Positions 7,783 to 13,474 of a DNA stretch of 13,474 nucleotides are shown in pieces (position 1 is the first letter of the stretch; each line of letters opens with the position of its first letter). Source of the stretch: Bacteroidales bacterium (GTDB taxonomy: Bacteria > Bacteroidota > Bacteroidia > Bacteroidales > SM23-62); NCBI GenBank assembly GCA_016783865.1, contig JADHVS010000116.1, positions 1 to 13,474 of the forward strand, read 5' to 3'. Below the pieces are notes generated by a model. It was not told the origin of the DNA, made no database searches, and was given only the letters and a program-made list of their open reading frames with translations. A program made the position numbers and the translations under genes.

Positions 7783-8178
7783 TGATGGGAAAAAATCGCC
7801 ATAAGGGACTTCAGGTTCCTCCAACTTAGACTGACCGATTGACTTTACATAATTATTGAGTTTTATTCCGATATTGTTTAAACTTTTCCGGAAGTATAGA
7901 AAATCATCTTCGGATATGAGTTTGCGATTTTTTGCTTTTGTAATCCATGTTTTTGTTTCAAAAAGAGATCCCCGGGCGTAATAATTGAACTGTTTATTTT
8001 CCTTATAGGAAAACCTTCCGAAACCCTCACTGATGTTTGCAGCAATGGAGTCAGCAGATTTAACTAACTGTTTACCAATAGTATCTTTGGCAAAGTAATC
8101 CCATTTTATTACGATTTTCCAGACTCTTTCTCCAATTTCCAAGGACAACTGATAAACTTCAAGCTCCTCTAATTTCAT
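7771..8178 (-). CDS. Four-helix-bundle protein (S23/23S rRNA intervening-sequence protein family)
   Basis: This 135-residue protein matches the compact four-helix family first met in 23S rRNA intervening sequences. Key segments are the N-terminal EELEVYQLSLEIGERVW helix, then QLVKSADSIAANISEGFGR (about 37-55), SYKENKQF and ARGSLFETKTW (about 68-78). The family is commonly 110-130 residues. Here the C-terminal tail (EEPEVPYGDFFPSDDN) is short and polar, and its last three codons plus TGA come from the downstream array. There is no catalytic motif. Relatives are thought to bind nucleic acid or to form oligomeric scaffolds, as does the related Avd of diversity-generating retroelements. No role in the surrounding metabolism is evident. 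The ATG at 8178 lacks a Shine-Dalgarno sequence. AT content is high (27% GC at 7861-7920). Confidence 0.9.
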   Translation of the reverse strand: MKLEELEVYQLSLEIGERVWKIVIKWDYFAKDTIGKQLVKSADSIAANISEGFGRFSYKENKQFNYYARGSLFETKTWITKAKNRKLISEDDFLYFRKSLNNIGIKLNNYVKSIGQSKLEEPEVPYGDFFPSDDN

Positions 8179-8187
8179 ATTTTCAAT

Positions 8188-8274
8188 GAATGACTATCAA
8201 ATGACTATTGAATGACTATTGAATGTCCATTGAATGACCACCGAATGACCATCAATGACAACAGAATAACAACG
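8188..8274. repeat. Right ATGAC tandem array (11-bp period)
   Basis: About eight units follow one another on the plus strand: GAATGACTATC (8188), AAATGACTATT (8199), GAATGACTATT (8210), GAATGTCCATT (8221), GAATGACCACC (8232), GAATGACCATC (8243), AATGACAACA (8254, one base short) and GAATAACAACG (8264). The consensus GAATGACNAYY equals the coding-strand unit of the left array (GAATGACAACC), but here it lies on the opposite strand. It fills the 106-base gap between the NrfD stop and the four-helix-bundle start and would be transcribed as the 5' leader of that gene. Eleven bases is close to one turn of B-DNA. Confidence 0.93.
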
Positions 8275-8284
8275 GTATGTGTTA

Positions 8285-9187
8285 TCAAACATTCGTCAAC
8301 CCGTATTCAAACCGTCCTGATTTAAGAGGAGCGTGTATTCCTCCTTTCAGTATAACTTGCCTGAGGATGAGTCCTCCAATAATACCGAAAGCTGATGCGA
8401 GAAGAATAAATGGTTGAGCGCTGCTTCCAGAGAGTGCGAAGACACCGATCAAGTCAAATAAAAGAGGGAGCAGAAGACCGAGAATAGCAACGCCAAACCA
8501 GAACAAAGGCGCTACGGATCCGCTGAGGACAAGTTTTGCCGAAGCACGTGATTCGGAAACACGGTGGGTCGCCTGGAGATAGAAAGCGATGATAAATATT
8601 TCAAGAATAATAAGTACGATATCGATTCTTTCGAGTAGGCCCAGTTCTTCTTTCAAAACACCGATAACTGATGAAGACAGGATAACAGCCATGAATCCTG
8701 TCGATAAAGCAGAAACCAGAAAAAGCAGAGGCAACATAGCAGTACTCCAGAAGGCAATCGGACGTGATGCTCCTAAAAGAAGACCTGTATAAATGATTGT
8801 TCCAAAAGCAAAAATGAGTCCCAGGATATTGATAAAATGTCGTGCGCCTGTAAAATCTGCCAACACATCGAATGGCCATATCCAGAGAATAATATGTAGA
8901 AAATCCAGGATCATAAAAAAAGTGATGATGATCGTGCCTCTAGCAATCCATGATGTTCGGGGTTTCATAAAAGCCCGCCAGAAGTTTATTGGCTTACCCA
9001 GGTCTGCTATCAGGAACATGCATCCTATAAATACGCAAGGAAATCCCAGGAAGACTCCAATTTTAGAAACATCTGTTGCCATTCCGGCAAAATCAGCTGA
9101 TACTCCGGCTATATATGTACCTCCGCCGAGTCCGGCTAAAAAAAGATAGACAGCAATTAGCCAACCCCATTTTGTTTGTGCTTTCAT
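8285..9187 (-). CDS. nrfD: NrfD/PsrC-type membrane anchor, quinone-reactive subunit
   Basis: This is a 300-residue polytopic membrane protein with about eight hydrophobic segments, roughly 8-29, 41-62, 82-104, 117-139, 147-170, 186-206, 219-246 and 257-279. Typical NrfD-family features are FLAGLGGGTYIAG in helix 1 and DLGKP...FWRAFMKPRTSWIARG between helices 2 and 3. These proteins exchange electrons between the membrane quinone pool and a partner iron-sulfur subunit, and bind no heme themselves. It follows the ferredoxin subunit by 49 bases and completes the catalytic/FeS/anchor trio seen in polysulfide reductase, DMSO-type reductases and phenylacetyl-CoA:acceptor oxidoreductase. Direction of electron flow is unknown. 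No Shine-Dalgarno sequence precedes ATG 9187. Confidence 0.92.
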   Translation of the reverse strand: MKAQTKWGWLIAVYLFLAGLGGGTYIAGVSADFAGMATDVSKIGVFLGFPCVFIGCMFLIADLGKPINFWRAFMKPRTSWIARGTIIITFFMILDFLHIILWIWPFDVLADFTGARHFINILGLIFAFGTIIYTGLLLGASRPIAFWSTAMLPLLFLVSALSTGFMAVILSSSVIGVLKEELGLLERIDIVLIILEIFIIAFYLQATHRVSESRASAKLVLSGSVAPLFWFGVAILGLLLPLLFDLIGVFALSGSSAQPFILLASAFGIIGGLILRQVILKGGIHAPLKSGRFEYGLTNV

Positions 9188-9236
9188 ATTAATATACAGT
9201 TTACTAGTTTAAAGTTAATCCTGAATCCTAATTTTT

Positions 9237-9866
9237 TCACCTTGACGGTAAGTAATACACTGAAGGATTGGTGCCGAACTCAGGGTTGAGTTGGAAACCC
9301 CGATCCCTTCTGATTAAAATTGATATTTCGCTTTCGGGATCATTGATATCCCCGAAAGTACGTGCTTTAGCCGGACAGGCTTCCACGCAGGCAGGCAATC
9401 TTCCCTCTTTGACCCGCTGTAAACAAAAATCACATTTTGATGCAATGCCATACCCGTTTTTTTCTTCCCATTTTCTTTTAGAATAGGATTGATAGGCATC
9501 AAGTTCTCCTGTGGCAGCAGGGAAATATGTCTTCCATGAAGAAATTTTGTATCGTTGCCCGTAGGGACAAGCCATCATACAATAACCGCAACCCATGCAG
9601 AGGTCTTTATCAACAGTCACGATGCCATTTTCATTTTGCACGGTAGCTCCGGTAGGGCAGACATTCTTACATTCCGGGTCTTCGCATTGCATGCAAAGTG
9701 TTGGAAGCATCTGCCGTTGCGAGGAAGGATAAGTCCCTGTTTCGCCTGAAATACACCTGGCAAAATCAACTCCCATAGGTGTGTTGTTTGCTGCTTTACA
9801 TGCTGCGGTACAGGAATAACAGCCGTAGCATCTTTTCAGATCAATAACAAAACCGTACTTTATCAT
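9237..9866 (-). CDS. Four-cluster [4Fe-4S] ferredoxin subunit (DmsB/PsrB/PadC type)
   Basis: This 209-residue electron-transfer subunit has 16 cysteines arranged as four [4Fe-4S] sites. The groups are C13-C16-C19-C23, C58-C61-C66-C70, C90-C93-C96-C100 (CMGCGYCMMACP) and C145-C148-C160-C164 (CDFC...CVEACP). It would wire the molybdenum catalytic subunit to the NrfD-type anchor. The ATG at 9866 is two bases after the stop of the catalytic gene, so co-translation is likely. The N-terminus (MIKYGFVIDLKRCYGC) enters the first cluster directly with no signal peptide, as is usual. It could serve any NrfD-linked molybdoenzyme; the specific complex is set by the catalytic subunit. Confidence 0.94.
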   Translation of the reverse strand: MIKYGFVIDLKRCYGCYSCTAACKAANNTPMGVDFARCISGETGTYPSSQRQMLPTLCMQCEDPECKNVCPTGATVQNENGIVTVDKDLCMGCGYCMMACPYGQRYKISSWKTYFPAATGELDAYQSYSKRKWEEKNGYGIASKCDFCLQRVKEGRLPACVEACPAKARTFGDINDPESEISILIRRDRGFQLNPEFGTNPSVYYLPSR

Positions 9867-9868
9867 GA

Positions 9869-12499
9869 TTAATTGTTGTATTTATAGATTTTTAATTTCA
9901 CACACGCATCGGAGCCCAGGGTCAATGAATCGGTATGAGCTTCATCAACGATAATGAGGTCGTCAAAGAATTGTCCTTTTCCTTTGGCTACCGGTTGTCC
10001 TTTTGCCCAGTGACCATGGCAACCAGCTATACCAAGATGCTGGGGGTGCATGCCCTGAACCAGTTTTACAGGACCTTTGATCCTTCTGCCTAAACTATTC
10101 TCAACCCATATAATATCACCGTCTTTAAGCCCTTTCTTTTTACCTGTTTCTGCATTAATCTGTATCAGATAAACAAAGGGATCATTAACAGATATCTCAT
10201 CAAGCCAGGGATTGCATTGGGTAGAAGACTGAGTATGGAAAGATGGCCGCCAGGAGAATCCCCAAAGATCGAATTCGGGATTTTCGTTGGTATGTGAAGG
10301 GCAAGGGTTCCACTGTGCCAGGGGTGTAAAGAATGACATATCGAACATATCGGGTCTGCCGAAATCGGTAGTCACTTTACGGAGTTTTTTTCCTGCATCA
10401 AGAAAGTATTCAAAATAGATAGGCACTCTTACAGGAACGAACCACCTCCAATAGGTTTCTTCGACTTTGGCTTTCCATTTTACCAGTCCGGTCTTTTTTA
10501 CCTCTTCAAGTCCTTTATCGTCTCCTAACCTGTCTTTTAATACCCTGTCGCAGATGTCATACCAGGTATAATCGCCTTTGGGATCGAGTCTGTATTTTTC
10601 CTCCATTTCCCCCCCGTAGCGGATCGGAATAAGGTTATTAATGGCTTCGTAATATTTATCCTGAATTCCGAGTCTCTTTGAAATTTCAAGCATAATTTCA
10701 TTGAAATCCCTGCGTTCATGTAAAGGTTCAACTACGGGTTGCCGTATTTGCCATACCCAGTGGTCCATCCCGGTGGGATGGCAAAATGTTGACGGAAATG
10801 TAACACATGGAGTGTACCTTTCAAGGAAGCAGGTATCGGGAAGCACTATATCGGCAACCGCTTCGGTAAATTCGTTATGAATTATGTTAAAAGAAAAGAT
10901 GAACTCAAATTTCTTGAGGAAATTTTCAGTAACCTGTTCGGCATTACCCATTGTCATTACAGAATTTGAACCGAAGTTTATCATGATGGAAGGTTCATAA
11001 TCTATCTTGAATTGTTTTCTGTACTTCTCCCAATCGGGCGACATAATCGTAAATGCATTATAAACCGAACAGGGGAACATATCATGCAGGTCGAGCCTTG
11101 TGGGTGGTTTAGGTTCAGAAAGAGGATAAGGTTTATGGTCATATACCCAGCCTTTAACAACCATAAGGCCGTCATCGCATGGATAGGGAACCGTATTTGG
11201 TTTGCCTGTAGCGGGATACCCAAAACTGACCGGAGGTCCGTGTCCCATGGCACCACCCGGAACATCACATGCGCCAATGATATGATTCATTAAGTCTATG
11301 GACAAGCAAGTCCAGCCGGAATTAACATGTCCCTGGCTTCCTCTGAAGAATATTGCGGCGGATGGCCGGAGAGGAAGGGTCTTGCCATCTATAACGATGG
11401 TGCTGCCTATCCGGGCATTTTCGACAAATTCTTTTGCCACGCGGCGTAATGTTGAAACAGGTACCGAAGTTATTTTTGATACTTTTTCAAGAGGATATTC
11501 CTTTTTTACATGTTCTCTGAACAACTGGAATGACGGGACGCATGTTGTGCCATTGACTTCAAATTCTCCGAGAAGAGCGAAATCTTTAATGGATCCGTCA
11601 TCAAAGGTTTTGGCCTTATTGTCAATAGTATCCCATACCAGTGGTTTATTGGTTTGGGCATCCCTCATATAATGTCCATCGGGTTGTATAAGATAGGCTG
11701 CATTTGTTTTCAGTTTCAGGTATTCCGCATCCCAGGTATTGAGTTCATTAAGTATCACGTTGATCATGCCAAGGGCGGCAGCTCCGTCGGTTCCGACAAT
11801 GCAAGGAACCCATTCATGAGCTTTTGATGCCTGGGTTGAGAGGAAGGGATCAAAAACAATGGCTTTCATTCCTCTCGCCCTGGCATCTGCGACAAACTGG
11901 GCCGTTTGAAGTGCCGCATGTCCGGCGCCATGACCTTTGGAACAGCCGAAATAAATCGTATAGTTGTTGTAATTCCAGTCCGGAATAATTGACCAGGCCG
12001 CATGCATGATACCGTTCATAAAATGAGCGCCATTCCCACACCAGAGACCTCCCCCGGAAACCCAGTAGTTTTTGAATCCGAAAGCTTTCATAAAAGCGGG
12101 TACCGCGAAACGAATTTCACTGGTTTGCACGGTTGTAGCCTGCCAGTATACCCCGCGCGGGTCTTTGTCATAAACGGCTTTAAGCTTAGATACGATAGTA
12201 TCCATAGCCTCTTCCCATGAGATTCGTTCCCATTTTGGGTCCACACCGACTCCTTTTTCAGGATTTGTCCGCTTTACAGGATAGTTTATCCGGTGCGGGT
12301 CATAAAGCGTCATAAGCTGAGCGGAGCCTTTGGCGCAAATTCTACCGCTTCCGGCCGGAGTTTCAGGGTTTCCTTCCATATCAACAATCACTCCGTCAAC
12401 CCGGTGTACCCTGATGCCACATTGCCCGTAACATCCACCACAGGAAGTATTAATCCATATATCTTCTGTCATGTTTTCAGATTTTATTTTTGTATTCAT
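9869..12499 (-). CDS. Molybdopterin (bis-MGD) oxidoreductase catalytic subunit, DMSO-reductase superfamily
   Basis: From ATG 12499 (MNTKIKSENMTED) the protein has 876 residues. An N-terminal [4Fe-4S] motif of C20-X2-C23-X3-C27-X26-C54 type (27 residues after a strict count) is followed by the standard molybdopterin domains. Cys154 in GLWCGNGAH is the best candidate for the Mo ligand. A DPFLSTQASKAHEW...GTDGAAALGM segment matches the cofactor-binding region. The C-terminal molydopterin-dinucleotide domain includes NAETGKKKGLKDGD and AGCHGHWAKG. No twin-arginine signal is visible, even with upstream residues included, so the enzyme probably faces the cytoplasm. With the FeS and NrfD subunits downstream it forms a quinone-linked complex. 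Phenylacetyl-CoA:acceptor oxidoreductase (PadB) is my favoured comparison because its substrates are cytoplasmic. Polysulfide/thiosulfate reductase and transhydroxylase relatives remain possible. A TTG at 12547 keeps the frame open, but I judge it unused. Confidence 0.9.
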   Translation of the reverse strand: MNTKIKSENMTEDIWINTSCGGCYGQCGIRVHRVDGVIVDMEGNPETPAGSGRICAKGSAQLMTLYDPHRINYPVKRTNPEKGVGVDPKWERISWEEAMDTIVSKLKAVYDKDPRGVYWQATTVQTSEIRFAVPAFMKAFGFKNYWVSGGGLWCGNGAHFMNGIMHAAWSIIPDWNYNNYTIYFGCSKGHGAGHAALQTAQFVADARARGMKAIVFDPFLSTQASKAHEWVPCIVGTDGAAALGMINVILNELNTWDAEYLKLKTNAAYLIQPDGHYMRDAQTNKPLVWDTIDNKAKTFDDGSIKDFALLGEFEVNGTTCVPSFQLFREHVKKEYPLEKVSKITSVPVSTLRRVAKEFVENARIGSTIVIDGKTLPLRPSAAIFFRGSQGHVNSGWTCLSIDLMNHIIGACDVPGGAMGHGPPVSFGYPATGKPNTVPYPCDDGLMVVKGWVYDHKPYPLSEPKPPTRLDLHDMFPCSVYNAFTIMSPDWEKYRKQFKIDYEPSIMINFGSNSVMTMGNAEQVTENFLKKFEFIFSFNIIHNEFTEAVADIVLPDTCFLERYTPCVTFPSTFCHPTGMDHWVWQIRQPVVEPLHERRDFNEIMLEISKRLGIQDKYYEAINNLIPIRYGGEMEEKYRLDPKGDYTWYDICDRVLKDRLGDDKGLEEVKKTGLVKWKAKVEETYWRWFVPVRVPIYFEYFLDAGKKLRKVTTDFGRPDMFDMSFFTPLAQWNPCPSHTNENPEFDLWGFSWRPSFHTQSSTQCNPWLDEISVNDPFVYLIQINAETGKKKGLKDGDIIWVENSLGRRIKGPVKLVQGMHPQHLGIAGCHGHWAKGQPVAKGKGQFFDDLIIVDEAHTDSLTLGSDACVKLKIYKYNN

Positions 12500-12534
12500 A
12501 TATTTTTCTAACTTTAAATCGCTGGGTATACTTG

Positions 12535-12542
12535 CAAAAATA
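12535..12542 (-). promoter_or_regulatory. Possible Bacteroidota-type -7 element
   Basis: On the minus strand TATTTTTG fits the Bacteroidota -7 consensus TAnnTTTG, 36 bases before the ATG of the molybdenum oxidoreductase and just after the stop of the upstream hydroxylase. No convincing -33 TTTG is present at the expected distance, so this is weak. It coincides with a sharp GC change, which would suit a separate transcription unit starting here. Confidence 0.22.
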
Positions 12543-12551
12543 ACCAATTAT

Positions 12552-13474
12552 TTAAAACTGTCTGGACTTTTGAATTGCTTCCAGCACCCTCTGCGGCGTA
12601 ATTGGAAGCTCAAATACCCGTGTCCCAATGGCATCCGCTACCGCGTTGGCAATGGCACCCAGGATAGGAAGGGTAGCACCCTCTCCCACCTCTTTTGCGC
12701 CATACGGGCCATGGGGTTCATAGCTGTCGACAATCGTAGAATGGATCTCAGGCATGTCGGCAGAGGTGGCTATCAAGTAGTTATGCAGATCGGGATTGAT
12801 CATCTTTCCCCGGTTATCAAAGACCTCATTCTCGAACAACACCTCGCTCATCCCCATCAGCACCGCTCCTTCGGCTTGTCCCTCCACAAGCATCGGATTC
12901 ACCGCGGTACCACAGTCATGGGCATCCCAGAAGTTGAGCACCTTCACCTTCCCGGTCTCCATGTCTACCTCCACCTCGCACACGGTTGCTGAAAATGAGT
13001 AGGCGGGAGAGGTTCCTACTGCAGCGCCCTTGTATTTTCCGCCCAGCCCTTCCGGTGGAGAGTAATGCCCTTTCCCGAGGAGGGGTCCGTTTTTGGAGAA
13101 ACAGGCAAAGCCGGCCTCTTCCCAGGGAATGAAGGTGGAGGGATCCTCTTTGAGATAGATCCTGTTATCCTTTGCCTCCAGCTTGTCAGCCTCTACATTC
13201 ATGATTTCCGCCGCTTTGGCAATGACCTGTTTTTTCACCTCTTCTCCTGCCATTTTAGAGGCATTGCCCCCCATGAGCGTAACACGGCTAGAATAGGCCC
13301 CGAAACCGATGGGGGTTAGGTCGCTGTCGGCCGAAATCACGCTGATCCGGTCGAAACTGATCCCCATAGCTTCGCAGGCAGCCATCGCCAGTACGGTATC
13401 CGATCCCTGGCCGATGTCGGCATCCCCGATGAAGAGTATGGCCCTGGTACCATCTTCCACCACCTTGATGATAG
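12552..13474 (-). CDS. Molybdenum hydroxylase large subunit, 3' part (4-hydroxybenzoyl-CoA reductase alpha-like)
   Basis: The last 306 residues of a xanthine dehydrogenase/aldehyde oxidase-family catalytic subunit are present; the 5' end lies beyond the right edge and the frame is open to the end. Features include GDADIGQGSDTV and GAYSSRVTLMGGNA, which bind cofactor, a GTSPAYSFSATVCEVEVD strand, DCGTAVNP...VEGQAEGA, and GPYGAKEVGEG near 12676-12708, whose GE glutamate matches the catalytic base. It closes with ELPITPQRVLEAI. This wording is closest to my memory of 4-hydroxybenzoyl-CoA reductase alpha (HcrA), which removes a phenolic hydroxyl, but purine, nicotinate and aldehyde oxidising relatives share the fold. 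Partner FAD and [2Fe-2S] subunits should be encoded nearby or as domains outside the window. GC is about 57-60%, well above the next gene, which starts 52 bases downstream. Confidence 0.9.
   Translation of the reverse strand, partial: IIKVVEDGTRAILFIGDADIGQGSDTVLAMAACEAMGISFDRISVISADSDLTPIGFGAYSSRVTLMGGNASKMAGEEVKKQVIAKAAEIMNVEADKLEAKDNRIYLKEDPSTFIPWEEAGFACFSKNGPLLGKGHYSPPEGLGGKYKGAAVGTSPAYSFSATVCEVEVDMETGKVKVLNFWDAHDCGTAVNPMLVEGQAEGAVLMGMSEVLFENEVFDNRGKMINPDLHNYLIATSADMPEIHSTIVDSYEPHGPYGAKEVGEGATLPILGAIANAVADAIGTRVFELPITPQRVLEAIQKSRQF

Larger units (their letters stand above)
7710..8274 (-). mobile_element. Candidate four-helix-bundle cassette bounded by inverted arrays
   Basis: A 565-base segment consists of the four-helix-bundle gene and its two flanking ATGAC arrays. 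The arrays face opposite ways: plus-strand TGTCATTC on the left, GAATGAC on the right. The best paired arms are 7763-7781 (GTTGTCATTCAGTTGTCAT) and 8255-8273, which match at 17 of 19 positions. The whole unit could therefore fold as a long stem with the gene in the loop, as in intervening sequences of 23S rRNA genes that carry the same protein family. It sits inside an otherwise tight metabolic gene run. No transposase and no target-site duplication were identified, so mobility is inference. Confidence 0.35.

Noticed and set aside
7710..8274. Diversity-generating retroelement, suggested by the Avd-like four-helix protein
   Set aside because: There is no reverse transcriptase and no template/variable repeat pair in the window, and the flanking repeats are simple short-period arrays.
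12500..12547. TTG start of the molybdenum oxidoreductase at 12547
   Set aside because: The extra 16 residues resemble no signal peptide. ATG 12499 and 12472 are better placed before the first cysteine motif.

Overview
All convincing genes in this 13.5 kb window lie on the minus strand, so transcription runs from high to low coordinates. The host looks like an uncultivated anaerobic Bacteroidota. Start codons sit behind AT-rich leaders without clear Shine-Dalgarno sequences. A free-standing four-helix-bundle (S23/IVP-type) protein is present, and short-period tandem arrays and a GC-rich hairpin fill the gaps between genes. The taxonomic call is inference only; no rRNA or other marker gene is present.

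Layout in transcription order. (1) 13474-12552: 3' part of a molybdenum hydroxylase large subunit resembling 4-hydroxybenzoyl-CoA reductase alpha. (2) 12499-8285: a three-gene membrane-associated molybdenum oxidoreductase of the DMSO-reductase superfamily (catalytic subunit, four-cluster ferredoxin subunit, NrfD-type membrane anchor). (3) 8274-7710: a small four-helix-bundle gene enclosed by two 11-bp-period arrays that are inverted relative to each other. (4) 7718-4972: an ADP-forming acyl-CoA synthetase with its stop overlapping the start of a mobA-like gene. (5) 4914-2882: an SDR ketoreductase and a thiolase, separated by a GC-rich nested hairpin. (6) 2865-2734: a 7-bp-period composite array. 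(7) 2634-1: hyuA and the 5' part of hyuB, a hydantoinase/oxoprolinase/ketone-carboxylase type pair, also overlapping by ATGA.

The parts suggest anaerobic breakdown of an aromatic, keto or heterocyclic acid through CoA thioesters. The two molybdenum enzymes would perform hydroxylation, dehydroxylation or oxidation, with one feeding electrons to the quinone pool. MobA would supply the guanine dinucleotide form of the cofactor that the DMSO-reductase-type enzyme needs. The ADP-forming ligase would activate an acid or harvest ATP from an acyl-CoA. The reductase and thiolase would handle beta-keto/beta-hydroxyacyl-CoA. HyuAB may carboxylate a ketone or open a ring. The actual substrate cannot be read from the sequence.

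Base composition is a mosaic. Hand-counted 60-base lines give about 57-60% GC in the hydroxylase at the right end, 28-48% in the molybdenum oxidoreductase, 27-30% in mobA, and 48-67% in thiolase/hyuA. Repeats sit at several of the module junctions. The most unusual structure is the four-helix-bundle gene between inverted ATGAC arrays, where the array supplies the stop codon of that gene and the start codon of the next.
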